Shown: one piece after another, positions 24,177-31,974 of the stretch | Layout: each line of letters begins with the position of its first letter | Numbering within the stretch: the first letter of the stretch is position 1 | IMG/VR virus record: IMGVR_UViG_3300042484_001250 | Coordinates: 1-64,000 of that record | Length of the DNA: 64,000 nt | Source of the DNA: a virus | Reading direction: 5' to 3' (one strand) | Notes under the pieces: generated by a model | Database searches by the model: none | The model's input: the letters and a program-made list of their open reading frames with translations, nothing else | What the model was told of the DNA's origin: nothing | Program-made: the position numbers and the translations under genes

Positions 24177-24350
24177 ATGATTTCTTCCCTTTTGCTTGAT
24201 GAACGTTACGATGAGATAATCCTTGAAGATATGATGTACCAACCTATGTGTGATGAGATGAAAATCAAACCCTATGTTGGTGAAGATATTGAGGATGCCA
24301 TCTACGATTTGTTATCACATATTGAAACCTTTAATAACGTAAAACTTTAA
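24177..24350 (+). CDS. small hypothetical protein (57 aa)
   Basis: ATG at 24177 follows CCCC (24165-24168) at the end of a GAGAGA-hairpin leader; 57 codons to TAA 24348. Acidic helical protein starting MISSLLLDERYDE. Unrecognised. Confidence 0.62.
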   Translation: MISSLLLDERYDEIILEDMMYQPMCDEMKIKPYVGEDIEDAIYDLLSHIETFNNVKL

Positions 24351-24360
24351 TCCCCTATAT

Positions 24361-24600
24361 ATGAACAACGAACAAACCATTTACATCAACACTCCGGCTA
24401 ACAAAGGTAGAACCATTAAGGCTGGAACACCAATCATTTGTTTTGAAAGATTCCGCATTCCATATCGTACTAAGGCTCAACGTCAAGCGATTAGAGAGTT
24501 TATCGGATTGTATAAGACTTCCGCTGTTGAGGAGGCCTTGGCAGCCGGAAGAGGTTTGGAAGCTGGTATTCCTTCTTATGTTTTAAAATTCATTTCTTAA
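24361..24600 (+). CDS. hypothetical protein (79 aa)
   Basis: Small basic protein whose centre (IPYRTKAQRQAIREF) could be a nucleic-acid or protein binding helix. CCCC at 24352-24355 lies 5 nt before the start. Unrecognised. Confidence 0.68.
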   Translation: MNNEQTIYINTPANKGRTIKAGTPIICFERFRIPYRTKAQRQAIREFIGLYKTSAVEEALAAGRGLEAGIPSYVLKFIS

Positions 24601-24611
24601 CCCCATTCATT

Positions 24612-24854
24612 ATGAGATATTCAGATAGTAAGATTACGGATTTAGTTAAGGTAGTAGGCGAGGATACACCAGAGAACTTCTCTCCTACCTTACGTGCTAA
24701 GTTAGTACATATTAATGAGTACGCTGGGATGTGTACGATGGAGGTAGTTAAATCCATCTACCCAGCTCACTCCTTTTCAGCTTCCAATAACCATAGAGCT
24801 GGTGAGAGGTATGAGAGACCTTTGGAGTATGTATGGAACGCATTTTTCTTTTAA
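24612..24854 (+). CDS. hypothetical protein (80 aa)
   Basis: Small soluble protein; CCCC at 24601-24604 lies 7 nt before the start, directly after the upstream stop codon. Unrecognised. Confidence 0.66.
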   Translation: MRYSDSKITDLVKVVGEDTPENFSPTLRAKLVHINEYAGMCTMEVVKSIYPAHSFSASNNHRAGERYERPLEYVWNAFFF

Positions 24855-24872
24855 AAATATTTGTTAAAAGGC

Positions 24873-24903
24873 TTGTATATATCAGGAATTTTACTTACCT
24901 TTA
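24873..24903 (+). promoter_or_regulatory. TACCTTTA-class promoter
   Basis: AAGGCTTG (TTG 24873-24875), 20-nt spacer, TACCTTTA (24896-24903). Confidence 0.78.
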
Positions 24904-24907
24904 TTAT

Positions 24908-25034
24908 ATGAGAGAGAGGTTGATTGCTTTGATTGTGTTCTTAATGGTAACGGGTCACCCCTGCCGATTGAGGGTGTTAGCAATCTCTGTAAGACACCTC
25001 CCAAAAATTGAAATTGGTTTTAACCCCTTATAAT
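24908..25034 (+). promoter_or_regulatory. long structured 5' leader
   Basis: The leader between the 24873 promoter and ATG 25035 is about 125 nt, much longer than its relatives. GATTGC (24922-24927) pairs with GCAATC (24980-24985), enclosing a CACCC/GGGTG hairpin (24956-24960/24972-24976). A 41-codon ORF from ATG 24908 crosses it but has no recognisable product. It may be a regulatory leader or a small RNA; no known riboswitch is recognised. Confidence 0.45.
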
Positions 25035-25235
25035 ATGAATAACGAAGAAATTGCTGGTTTGAGTTTGGTTGAGTATGTGGACCTGTTAGAGGGTATGGCG
25101 GTGTTGAATGGTTCTACTCCTGCGAAGGTGAACTTTGATTATTGTTTTTGGTATGGTGTGATTAGTGAGGATAGGTTTGAGGAGGCTAAGTGGGCATTGA
25201 CAATTCGTAAGGTAGTTGAGAACTACTACGTGTAA
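25035..25235 (+). CDS. hypothetical protein, paralogue of 26930 (66 aa)
   Basis: ATG 25035 follows CCCC (25024-25027). The body LSLVEYVDLLEGMAVLNG ... VISEDRFEEAKWAL aligns with LSLERYVEFIEERAKALG ... VVSYDRYEEAMELI of the gene at 26930, so these are paralogues. Helical, function unknown. Confidence 0.7.
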   Translation: MNNEEIAGLSLVEYVDLLEGMAVLNGSTPAKVNFDYCFWYGVISEDRFEEAKWALTIRKVVENYYV

Positions 25236-25270
25236 GATATTAAGTGATTTGTAAACATAGTTTTTGGATT

Positions 25271-25299
25271 AAACCCCTCTGGTACTGCTGGTGGGGTTT
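25271..25299 (+). terminator. probable terminator
   Basis: AAACCCC (25271-25277) pairs with GGGGTTT (25293-25299); the T tract after it is short (GTTGT), so efficiency is uncertain. Confidence 0.5.
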
Positions 25300-25373
25300 G
25301 TTGTATGCGGAGGCCCCGGCATATACCATTAAATAAATAATTGAAAAAAAAGCAAAAATAATTGTTAAAAGGC

Positions 25374-25404
25374 TTGTTTATTTGCTAACTTTTACTTACC
25401 TTTA
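25374..25404 (+). promoter_or_regulatory. TACCTTTA-class promoter
   Basis: AAGGCTTG (TTG 25374-25376), 20-nt spacer, TACCTTTA (25397-25404), then a GTGAGAGAGACAGTTCTC leader hairpin and C6 at 25438-25443. Confidence 0.8.
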
Positions 25405-25448
25405 TTATATGTGAGAGAGACAGTTCTCCACTTTAAACCCCCCTTATT

Positions 25449-26036
25449 ATGGCTTCTTCTAAGAACACTACGAAATTTAAATTGATGGGTATCACTTTTG
25501 AATTACCCTCTGCTTGTTTAAGAACTACTAACTACTGGGGAGAACCCCTTACTAACCCTACTATCACTATTGGACGTAAGGAAGTTCCTTTGATGTTCAA
25601 ACAATTTATGAAAGTTAAATATCCTAATATGTTGGTATGGGGTAAATCCTCTACCTTCGCTAATGGTTCTTCTTCTGACTTGTATGCTTGTAACGCTGAT
25701 GGTTCGGAGTTAGAATATGGTACTAAAGAGTACTATGATATTGCTTCTTTCTGTAATATGTTCAAAGGTGGACATTACGATGGGATGCATGATTGTTATG
25801 AGTACGCTGAGAATGGTAAGAGTGATAACGGAACTGAATTAGAGTTCAACGCTAAGTATGTTTCCTTTAATGGTAAAGCCCCCTTCGGTACTTGGCCTGA
25901 AGCGAAACGTTCCCTAAGAGATATGCTAGATGGTAAGTATGTGTGGGGTGTATTAACTTTAGAGAAAGCAATTGAGAAATTAAAAGGATATTCCTACACC
26001 GAAGCTACAATCGCTAAAGCAGTGGCTAGCTTGTAA
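25449..26036 (+). CDS. hypothetical protein (195 aa)
   Basis: Unrecognised soluble protein, the largest product of the TACCTTTA regulon in this stretch. Mixed fold, rich in Gly, Tyr and Asn, with four Cys. C-rich tract 5 nt before the start and strong promoter suggest high expression early after infection, an inference from promoter similarity only. Confidence 0.78.
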   Translation: MASSKNTTKFKLMGITFELPSACLRTTNYWGEPLTNPTITIGRKEVPLMFKQFMKVKYPNMLVWGKSSTFANGSSSDLYACNADGSELEYGTKEYYDIASFCNMFKGGHYDGMHDCYEYAENGKSDNGTELEFNAKYVSFNGKAPFGTWPEAKRSLRDMLDGKYVWGVLTLEKAIEKLKGYSYTEATIAKAVASL

Positions 26037-26077
26037 TCGGACACTAATAAAAATAAATTCATTTAAACTCCCTATAT

Positions 26078-26275
26078 ATGAAACACACTAATGGTTACTT
26101 ACCCAAAATCGAATACCATACTAAACGAATAAGTGAATTGTCTTTTTCACTTCAGTATGGACACCCTAAATACATAGGGGGACTGACCACCCGAATCACT
26201 AACCACATAAAGCGGTTAGAATATTTTGTAGCCCGTCACTGTGAGGAGAGCGGAGGCGTTGTGGGTGTGTTGTAG
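26078..26275 (+). CDS. small basic protein (65 aa)
   Basis: Lys/Arg/His-rich, possibly nucleic-acid binding. The start is preceded by CTCCC (26069-26073), a variant of the C tract. The last codons run into the GCGGAGGC-containing segment. Unrecognised. Confidence 0.58.
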   Translation: MKHTNGYLPKIEYHTKRISELSFSLQYGHPKYIGGLTTRITNHIKRLEYFVARHCEESGGVVGVL

Positions 26276-26580
26276 TACCCGGCGGAGGCGGCTCGTAAAT
26301 AGATTGGATTCAAAAGGTAGAATGTGGTGGTTTGTGGCACTAATGCGGAGGCGTTGAGTGGCACTAATAAGTAGGTGGTTATACTCCGAGGTGGGGGGGG
26401 ACTGGTTACTTGTAAAAGGTCTTGCAACTTTTTTTTGGAAGGGGGCCCTAATACCTTTTCGCCCCGAGCCAGGTTTTTTTCTCTGGGGTTTACTTTTTGT
26501 GGGACAGAGTAGACTCTTGGTTTACCCCAAAGGGAGGGTTTTTAGATAGTACCTATCCAGCTTACTTGAGCTAACTTACT
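26276..26580. other. GC-rich, repeat-bearing gap
   Basis: No convincing gene. The octamer GCGGAGGC occurs at 26250, 26282 and 26345 (and at 25307 upstream). GTGGCACTAAT is repeated at 26333 and 26356. Runs of G and T follow. Base composition is much richer in G than the surroundings, so it may encode structured RNA or be a remnant of inserted DNA. Confidence 0.45.
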
Positions 26581-26617
26581 TATGTGGATTGATACAAAAA
26601 TAAATTTACCTAAATGT

Positions 26618-26648
26618 TTGGAATTCTCATTTATTTTACTTACCTTTA
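26618..26648 (+). promoter_or_regulatory. TACCTTTA-class promoter
   Basis: TTG (26618-26620), 20-nt spacer, TACCTTTA (26641-26648). The spacer TCTCATTTATTTTACT is the same as in the 4845 promoter. Confidence 0.75.
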
Positions 26649-26695
26649 ATATGTGGTTGAGAGACAACAAACCTTCCCTCCCTCCACTCTATATT

Positions 26696-26917
26696 ATGAA
26701 AACCCCAAAGATTACTAAGAAAGAGTTGATTGCTATCGCCCCCACCATTAACGCTGCAGAGTTCGAAGCCTTATGTGAGAAGAATGGTATCCACACTAGT
26801 TGGCTGGATGTAAGTGTAGAGGATTATAATAGAGAATACTACAACGTTGAGATAATGGAGTATAACCTATTCGTTGCCTACTACAATGGTAAGTTAGAAG
26901 AGATTTACGACCTATAA
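26696..26917 (+). CDS. hypothetical protein (73 aa)
   Basis: ATG 26696 (MKTPKITKKELIAIA) lies after the promoter; the frame open from 26582 runs through the promoter and is not used. The leader has CCCTCCCTCC instead of a pure C tract. Acidic small protein, unrecognised. Confidence 0.68.
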   Translation: MKTPKITKKELIAIAPTINAAEFEALCEKNGIHTSWLDVSVEDYNREYYNVEIMEYNLFVAYYNGKLEEIYDL

Positions 26918-26929
26918 AAGATATAAGAT

Positions 26930-27181
26930 ATGAAAAATGGATTAGATTTGAAACCATCAACTATTAAACGTCTTTCCTTAGAACGTTACGTTGAGTTTAT
27001 TGAAGAGAGAGCAAAAGCATTGGGTATCACCCCTAAACGAGCCAATTCAGAATACTATATAAATGAAGGTGTGGTTTCGTATGATAGATATGAAGAGGCT
27101 ATGGAGTTGATTCAAAAACGGATTAACGTTAGGAACTCAATGGCAATATCGGATTACATTGATTTTCAAATAGGAAGATAA
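26930..27181 (+). CDS. hypothetical protein, paralogue of 25035 (83 aa)
   Basis: Shares the L-S-L-x-x-Y-V-x-x-x-E and V-x-S-x-D-R-x-E-E-A motifs with the gene at 25035, with an extra N-terminal and C-terminal piece. Helical; function unknown. AAGATATG start context. Confidence 0.7.
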   Translation: MKNGLDLKPSTIKRLSLERYVEFIEERAKALGITPKRANSEYYINEGVVSYDRYEEAMELIQKRINVRNSMAISDYIDFQIGR

Positions 27182-27186
27182 AAGAT

Positions 27187-27306
27187 ATGAACAAAGAAAT
27201 GGATTTTGTATTAAAGGTAAATGGACAATACCTCATACTATCATCCCTCCAATATGAGAAGTGGTTGATGTATGGGACATTGCCAAAAGAACGGATTAAC
27301 AAATAG
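27187..27306 (+). CDS. small hypothetical protein (39 aa)
   Basis: ATG at 27187, 39 codons to TAG 27304, again with AAAGATATG start context and tight spacing on both sides. Product starts MNKEMDFVLKVNGQY. Unrecognised. Confidence 0.55.
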   Translation: MNKEMDFVLKVNGQYLILSSLQYEKWLMYGTLPKERINK

Positions 27307-27308
27307 AT

Positions 27309-27545
27309 ATGAATACATTAGAAATAGTTGGTTACTTCGCAATGGGTATGAGTGTACTCTCCTTTGCGTTCTCTAAACAAAAGCTGGTTCGGATAGTGAA
27401 CTTCTTTGCATGTTTAGTGTGGGTTTGGTATGGGTTCTTAATTCAGAATAACCCTACTATCATTGTAAACGTTATGGTATCGATGGTACACCTATATTGG
27501 TTTATTAATCGTTGGTGTAGAATCTCTAAATTAAATCGTAAATAA
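27309..27545 (+). CDS. small polytopic membrane protein, YgjV-like (78 aa)
   Basis: Three hydrophobic helices with K-Q-K-L-V-R-I-V-N between the first two and W-Y-G in the middle, a pattern reminiscent of the YgjV/SemiSWEET-like small membrane proteins. The match is weak and no transport substrate can be named. Confidence 0.6.
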   Translation: MNTLEIVGYFAMGMSVLSFAFSKQKLVRIVNFFACLVWVWYGFLIQNNPTIIVNVMVSMVHLYWFINRWCRISKLNRK

Positions 27546-27548
27546 GAT

Positions 27549-27641
27549 ATGCATTATAAAGGAAGAAACAAAGATATCATAAAGGTGATTATATCCCTAT
27601 TGGTATTGGGTATATTACTATGGATTGTTGAAATGATGTAA
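27549..27641 (+). CDS. single-pass membrane peptide (30 aa)
   Basis: ATG at 27549, 30 codons to TAA 27639. Basic N-terminus and one membrane helix (VIISLLVLGILLWIV). Directly precedes the second paralogue array. Confidence 0.5.
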   Translation: MHYKGRNKDIIKVIISLLVLGILLWIVEMM

Positions 27642-27643
27642 GG

Positions 27644-27970
27644 ATGAAAGCACCTATAAATTTTAGTACTAAGTTGCACGGATACGAATTGGAGGTAGAT
27701 GGGGAATCGTATATCCTTACTACAATCGCAAGTATGGATTCTTCTCTTTGGATAACTCCTATGAGAAATACGCCCGGCGCTATCATGCTACTATTCAATT
27801 GGAAGAGGGATGAATACGATATAGTGCCCATTAGCCGTTTGAGTGGAAAATCGGATTATTCTCGTTCAAAGCAGGATTTGGGTTTCTCTCCTCATAAGTT
27901 CAGAACATTCGATTCGTTCATAGAGTGTACTACATCCCTAATCAGAGACCATAAGGAATTATTTAATTAA
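27644..27970 (+). CDS. MKxPxNF array protein 1 (108 aa)
   Basis: First of three consecutive paralogues that start MK(A/G)P-x-N-F and share G-Y/F near residue 14, a W-I-x-P strand, I-M-L-x-F-x-W and a final F-x-(T/S)-F-x-x-F-I helix. No catalytic motif. Probably a divergent branch of the MLTI-x-N family that follows. Confidence 0.75.
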   Translation: MKAPINFSTKLHGYELEVDGESYILTTIASMDSSLWITPMRNTPGAIMLLFNWKRDEYDIVPISRLSGKSDYSRSKQDLGFSPHKFRTFDSFIECTTSLIRDHKELFN

Positions 27971-27973
27971 GAT

Positions 27974-28300
27974 ATGAAAGCACCAATCAATTTTGCTAAA
28001 CGGATTAATGGATATAAAATGCCCGGCTCATGGAGTAATTGCTATTTAGGGAATAACGAAGGGGATGACGATAAGGTATGGATATATACTAAAGATAAAT
28101 CTACCAATTCAATTATGTTAGAGTTCCGATGGGATGAGGAAGAATATAGGGTATGTATCGCAGGGAACGGAGATGGTACAAACTTTCACACCATTCTTAA
28201 ACCTTGGCGATTTGACCCAAAATTCTTCACATCCTTTGATACATTCATTGGATGGTTATTTGAGAAGTTGAATGAGTGGGGAAATCATTTTTATAATTAA
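27974..28300 (+). CDS. MKxPxNF array protein 2 (108 aa)
   Basis: Starts MKAPINFAKRINGYKM, with IMLEFRWDEEEYRVCIAGNG in the middle and F-F-T-S-F-D-T-F-I-G-W near the end. Closest to array protein 3. AAGATATG start context identical to its neighbour, consistent with duplication of a whole gene unit. Confidence 0.76.
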   Translation: MKAPINFAKRINGYKMPGSWSNCYLGNNEGDDDKVWIYTKDKSTNSIMLEFRWDEEEYRVCIAGNGDGTNFHTILKPWRFDPKFFTSFDTFIGWLFEKLNEWGNHFYN

Positions 28301-28303
28301 GAT

Positions 28304-28627
28304 ATGAAAGGACCTCAAAACTTTACGGAACGTGTTAAGGGATTCAAACTAGCTTCAGGGTTCTATAACTATCATTTGGATGCACACCGTCATAGGGATA
28401 CCATAGTATGGATATATCCTCAATCCGAATGCTCTAACGTGATTATGTTAGATTTCGATTGGAGTAACCATACCTATAAGGTGTGTGTAGTGAGGAGTGG
28501 AGATGGGGTGAACTTCCATACCACAGAAGGGAACTCTTTTAATCCTAAATACTTCAAAACATTTCCCCTATTCATAGAATGGTTATCTTTGAAGGTTGCT
28601 GATTGGTGGGATTATTTTGGATATTAA
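28304..28627 (+). CDS. MKxPxNF array protein 3 (107 aa)
   Basis: Starts MKGPQNFTERVKGFKL; shares V-W-I-Y, IMLDFDW, C-V-x-R-S-G-D-G-x-N-F-H-T and the C-terminal helix with the previous copy. Last gene before a TACCTTTA-class promoter that starts the MLTI-x-N array. Confidence 0.76.
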   Translation: MKGPQNFTERVKGFKLASGFYNYHLDAHRHRDTIVWIYPQSECSNVIMLDFDWSNHTYKVCVVRSGDGVNFHTTEGNSFNPKYFKTFPLFIEWLSLKVADWWDYFGY

Positions 28628-28628
28628 T

Positions 28629-28659
28629 TTGGAAATACGGATTTTTTTACTTACCTTTA
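28629..28659 (+). promoter_or_regulatory. TACCTTTA-class promoter of array 2
   Basis: TTG (28629-28631), 20-nt spacer, TACCTTTA (28652-28659); CCCC at 28674-28677 directly before ATG 28679. Confidence 0.75.
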
Positions 28660-28678
28660 ATACATAATCAAAACCCCT

Positions 28679-28966
28679 ATGCTAACAATACACAATTACA
28701 AAAAGCTGGAACTACATAACATCGGAGTAGGTAAATGGTATGTGAGTGCTATCTATGAACAAAATAAAGAATACACTATAAACCTACGCTCACCCGAACA
28801 CCAAGAGACTGTGTATCTAAGTAGGATTGCTAAAGTACTTCCCGATGGTAGGAAGGTGTACCAATACTATGATAGAAATGGTAGTGTTACTCTACGGAGT
28901 GTAACGATTGATTTCATACAAAACCCATCTAACCTATTACGTTCACTTAAAGGATTTTGTTTATAG
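28679..28966 (+). CDS. MLTI-x-N array protein 5 (95 aa)
   Basis: Starts MLTIHNYKKLELHN; G-K-W-Y-V near residue 18, then Y-T-I-N-L, a Y-Q-Y-Y-D-R-N-G strand and a C-terminal helix. The DNA start ATGCTAACAAT is shared with later copies. Function unknown. Confidence 0.76.
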   Translation: MLTIHNYKKLELHNIGVGKWYVSAIYEQNKEYTINLRSPEHQETVYLSRIAKVLPDGRKVYQYYDRNGSVTLRSVTIDFIQNPSNLLRSLKGFCL

Positions 28967-28969
28967 GAT

Positions 28970-29344
28970 ATGCTAACAATACGAAACCCAACAAAGGGCG
29001 CAGACCCAGATACTGGAATCGTAATAGGTTCATTCAAATTGGTAAATGCTGGGTTGTACAATCGACCCGATGAAATAACGGGCATTTCGGATAACTACGA
29101 TTATTACGCATTCTATTGGAGTTACAATGATGAGCGTAGTAGGTTCAAATGCTTTTTAGAAAGAAAACCAATAGAGGGTACAACATCTATATACAACTTT
29201 GAGATTTACGATGAGAAAAAAGGTTTCACTCATTATGGTAAAGCCGGTTTGATTTATGCTACATCTGTGGGTACAAATACTCACCTAAAAGATAGAATAG
29301 GGTTCTATACTTGGATGATAAATCAAATAGTAAAACATATGTAA
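28970..29344 (+). CDS. MLTI-x-N array protein 6 (124 aa)
   Basis: Starts MLTIRNPTKGADPDTG; contains G-S-F-K-L-V-N-A-G-L as in copy 9 (29943), and ends with F-Y-x-W-M-x-x-x-I-V as there. Copies 6 and 9 form a subfamily, so duplication has not been strictly between neighbours. Confidence 0.76.
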   Translation: MLTIRNPTKGADPDTGIVIGSFKLVNAGLYNRPDEITGISDNYDYYAFYWSYNDERSRFKCFLERKPIEGTTSIYNFEIYDEKKGFTHYGKAGLIYATSVGTNTHLKDRIGFYTWMINQIVKHM

Positions 29345-29345
29345 T

Positions 29346-29636
29346 ATGCTAACAATTAAGAATTTTTATAAACTGTGTGGTAAACCCCTTGGAAGAGATG
29401 GTTGGGAGGTTGCTTTTTGTAGAGAAACGGATAATTGGTACGAAATTAAATTAGAACACCAACACCTATCATCTATAAAGGTATATTTGGAAAGGAAACC
29501 CACAAATACAAGTAATGGTAAGGTAGCGTATATGTTTAGGAACGGAGATGGTGAACTTACACAATACGGAGTAACTCCGGATTGGATTTTGAATATGGGG
29601 AATATGTTAAAGGCATTAGATAGATTTACATGCTAA
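29346..29636 (+). CDS. MLTI-x-N array protein 7 (96 aa)
   Basis: Starts MLTIKNFYKLCGKPLG; D-G-W-E-V, W-Y-E-I-K-L and L-E-R-K-P strands, then M-F-R-N-G-D-G-E. Overlaps the next copy by 7 nt. Confidence 0.76.
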   Translation: MLTIKNFYKLCGKPLGRDGWEVAFCRETDNWYEIKLEHQHLSSIKVYLERKPTNTSNGKVAYMFRNGDGELTQYGVTPDWILNMGNMLKALDRFTC

Positions 29637-29938
29637 CAATTAAGAACTACGATAAGTTAGAGGGAAGATTATTAGAGTTTACCGCAGGGTGGGTAGTGGA
29701 ATATTGTGAAGAGTGGGATTACACCTATACAATTGGGGTACGACATCCCGCATATAAAATTACTGCTAATAGAAAGGAATTTCATTTAAGTAGAACACTT
29801 GAATCATTGGGTAATGGTGAATGGAGATACTTCTTTTATTATGAGCATAAAAAAATTGAATTTTGTGTAGATGCGGAATACCTTTCGGATATGAATATGA
29901 TGCTAGCAACCTTATGTAAAATAGTTAATAAATATTAA
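29630..29938 (+). CDS. MLTI-x-N array protein 8 (102 aa)
   Basis: Starts MLTIKNYDKLEGRLLEF; A-G-W-V-V-E-Y, Y-T-I-G-V, H-L-S-R and a final helix. Near-identical N-terminus to copies 7 and 14 while the body is highly diverged. Confidence 0.76.
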   Translation: MLTIKNYDKLEGRLLEFTAGWVVEYCEEWDYTYTIGVRHPAYKITANRKEFHLSRTLESLGNGEWRYFFYYEHKKIEFCVDAEYLSDMNMMLATLCKIVNKY

Positions 29939-29942
29939 TAAC

Positions 29943-30281
29943 ATGCTAAGGATTAAAAATGTACGGAGAGATATAGGACATGATGATGGATACCAAATTG
30001 GTGGATTCAAATTAGTAGATGGGGGTTTACACGGAGCTGTTTCCGGCAATTTGGAAAATCCATTCTATACATTCTTTTGGTCTATGGGGGATGCTAAGAG
30101 GAGGTTTAAGGTAGTGGTGAAGAGAGAGGCGGAAGATGAGGTGTACTACCATCTTTGGATTGAGGATTTGATTATGGGAATACGAATACACGATGTACGC
30201 GTTATGAGTAGTTTGTTTAAGGATAGGGAAAGGTTCTATAATTGGATGGTGGATAGGATTGTGGATTCACTATCAAATTAA
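29943..30281 (+). CDS. MLTI-x-N array protein 9 (112 aa)
   Basis: Starts MLRIKNVRRDIGHDDG; subfamily partner of copy 6 (G-G-F-K-L-V-D-G-G-L; F-Y-N-W-M-V-D-R-I-V). A-rich leader. Function unknown. Confidence 0.75.
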   Translation: MLRIKNVRRDIGHDDGYQIGGFKLVDGGLHGAVSGNLENPFYTFFWSMGDAKRRFKVVVKREAEDEVYYHLWIEDLIMGIRIHDVRVMSSLFKDRERFYNWMVDRIVDSLSN

Positions 30282-30338
30282 ACCTTTACAAAAAAATCTT
30301 AAATTCGACCCGAATGAGAGTTGATGATACTGAATATT

Positions 30339-30659
30339 ATGCTAACAATAACGAACTACAAAAAGATAAAGGATAATCAATTCAATTGTATGGGTACATT
30401 GTGGTTGATGGGTGAGATTATCGAAAGGGATGATTACTACCAATTTGCATTTCTCCCGGAGACCAAAGGGGTGTTCGCCATACACAAATCACAATTCGTT
30501 AAGTTGTATCGGCAATTAAATGAGAATGGGTTTGAGTATGATATTGAAATTATGAATTCGATGGGAACCCGAAAGAAAATACATAATCAATACATAAAAA
30601 ATCCTAAGCAATTACTTAATTGGATTAGTTCAAAATTTTTAGTATATGTTGAAGATTGA
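30339..30659 (+). CDS. MLTI-x-N array protein 10 (106 aa)
   Basis: ATG 30339 (MLTITNYKKIKDN) chosen because it matches the family start; the frame is open from 30321. G-T-L-W-L-M, Y-Y-Q-F-A-F and a C-terminal helix. Overlaps the next copy by 14 nt. Confidence 0.74.
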   Translation: MLTITNYKKIKDNQFNCMGTLWLMGEIIERDDYYQFAFLPETKGVFAIHKSQFVKLYRQLNENGFEYDIEIMNSMGTRKKIHNQYIKNPKQLLNWISSKFLVYVED

Positions 30660-30975
30660 AAACATAGATAAGTTTAAGAGTATGTTGTGTAGTGGTAAAG
30701 TTGCACACAAAGTAATTCTAAATGGGATATGGTATATATTTTATTTTAGGGTAAGTGAGTTTAGCCCAAAGGTTCAAAAGGTGTATAGGTTAATTGGAGA
30801 TGATGTTGAGATTTGGTTAGATAGAACTCCCAACGAATCAGGTAAATATGAAATGTTTGTATCGGCTTGGAAAAACGAAGTAAAGATTTTGGTTGAGTGG
30901 GATGATTTACAAAGACCATATCTACTTGCAACAACTATGGCGAAGTTATTAGAAAAATTACAAAGGGTATGCTAA
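30646..30975 (+). CDS. MLTI-x-N array protein 11 (109 aa)
   Basis: Starts MLKIENIDKFKSML; W-Y-I-F-Y-F, W-L-D-R-T-P and a final T-M-A-K-L-L-E-K-L helix. Overlaps both neighbours. Confidence 0.74.
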   Translation: MLKIENIDKFKSMLCSGKVAHKVILNGIWYIFYFRVSEFSPKVQKVYRLIGDDVEIWLDRTPNESGKYEMFVSAWKNEVKILVEWDDLQRPYLLATTMAKLLEKLQRVC

Positions 30976-31328
30976 CGATAAAGAATTTCAAATCCTCATT
31001 ACTTAATAGTTGGTGGGGTGGTTGGAAGATTACCGATGTGTTGGAGGATACATACAAATTTGATATTGATTCGAACCTCATTGGGTGTAAACAATATTCG
31101 GTTCAATTTCATTATTACCGAGCGGATGGGTTGGGTGGACCAAAGAATGTGGGTAGGTTAATATTGGAGAGAGAAACCGATGAGTTTTTAGGAGGACAGT
31201 ATCGATATAAAATATACTTAAATCAAAAGATGATTAATGGGGGTGGAGTATTCAAAACTGCGTTAGAAGATAAAAAGGCATTTATAGAATCGGTAGTAGG
31301 TGTAATAGATTACGAATTAAAAAAATAA
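30969..31328 (+). CDS. MLTI-x-N array protein 12 (119 aa)
   Basis: Starts MLTIKNFKSSLLNSW; W-G-G-W-K-I, Y-K-F-D-I, L-I-L-E-R-E-T and a C-terminal helix. Followed by a gene that does not belong to the family. Confidence 0.75.
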   Translation: MLTIKNFKSSLLNSWWGGWKITDVLEDTYKFDIDSNLIGCKQYSVQFHYYRADGLGGPKNVGRLILERETDEFLGGQYRYKIYLNQKMINGGGVFKTALEDKKAFIESVVGVIDYELKK

Positions 31329-31333
31329 TAGAT

Positions 31334-31594
31334 ATGAAAAGATTTAATGATTTAGAGTTTAACCTACACCCTATGGGAAGTGGTGTTCAAGCACTTATAG
31401 AGTTTGAGAATAGTTATGGTGCATCCGTAGTTAGAACTCCTTATACCTATGGAGGTGGTGAGGGTTTGTATGAGTTGGCAGTATTCAAAGATGGCGAAAT
31501 CCATTACGATAATCCGATTGCCGATGGAGATGTTAAGGGATACCTAACTGAAGAAGGTGTAACTGCTTTATTAGCTGAAATCCAATTATTATAA
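31334..31594 (+). CDS. hypothetical protein inside the array (86 aa)
   Basis: Not a family member: starts MKRFNDLEFNLHPMGSG, beta-rich and acidic with a Gly/Tyr-rich middle. Overlaps the next array gene by 1 nt (TAATG). Unrecognised; its body resembles small phage proteins that report on 'field' beta sheets, but no name can be given. Confidence 0.68.
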   Translation: MKRFNDLEFNLHPMGSGVQALIEFENSYGASVVRTPYTYGGGEGLYELAVFKDGEIHYDNPIADGDVKGYLTEEGVTALLAEIQLL

Positions 31595-31974
31595 TGCTAA
31601 CAATACTAAACTTTGAGTATCAACTAAATTCTTTCAAAACAAAAGTTAATAGCTTTAGGGGTTGGTACATAATGGAGGTGGAAGAAACGCGTAATGATTA
31701 CTATTCTATAATCTTACAAAAGAATGTCCCAACTGATTTTGATTGGGTTGAGATACGATTGGGTATGGAGGCGGATAAAGAATTCCCATATGATAGGGAT
31801 TCGGATGATGTGTATAAACTACAATTCGTACATAAAGATGGTTCAGTTATATACGAACATTGGTTGGGACGTAAATGGTTAAAGAAAACAACCGCATATG
31901 AATTTATGGAAAGAGTTGGTGCTATTATTGAAAACTATGTAGAGAATCATCCAAATCTAAAATTACCATTCTAA
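31594..31974 (+). CDS. MLTI-x-N array protein 13 (126 aa)
   Basis: Starts MLTILNFEYQLNSF; R-G-W-Y-I-M-E-V, Y-Y-S-I-I-L, then Y-K-L-Q-F-V-H-K-D-G and a C-terminal helix. The longest regular copy. Confidence 0.75.
   Translation: MLTILNFEYQLNSFKTKVNSFRGWYIMEVEETRNDYYSIILQKNVPTDFDWVEIRLGMEADKEFPYDRDSDDVYKLQFVHKDGSVIYEHWLGRKWLKKTTAYEFMERVGAIIENYVENHPNLKLPF

Noticed and set aside
24833-25033. 66-codon ORF before 25035
   Set aside because: It starts inside an upstream gene, crosses a strong promoter and its product has no sensible domain; a 41-codon part from 24908 is kept only as a remark on the leader.
26358-26549. 63-codon ORF in the G-rich gap
   Set aside because: Runs through homopolymers, has odd composition and no start context.
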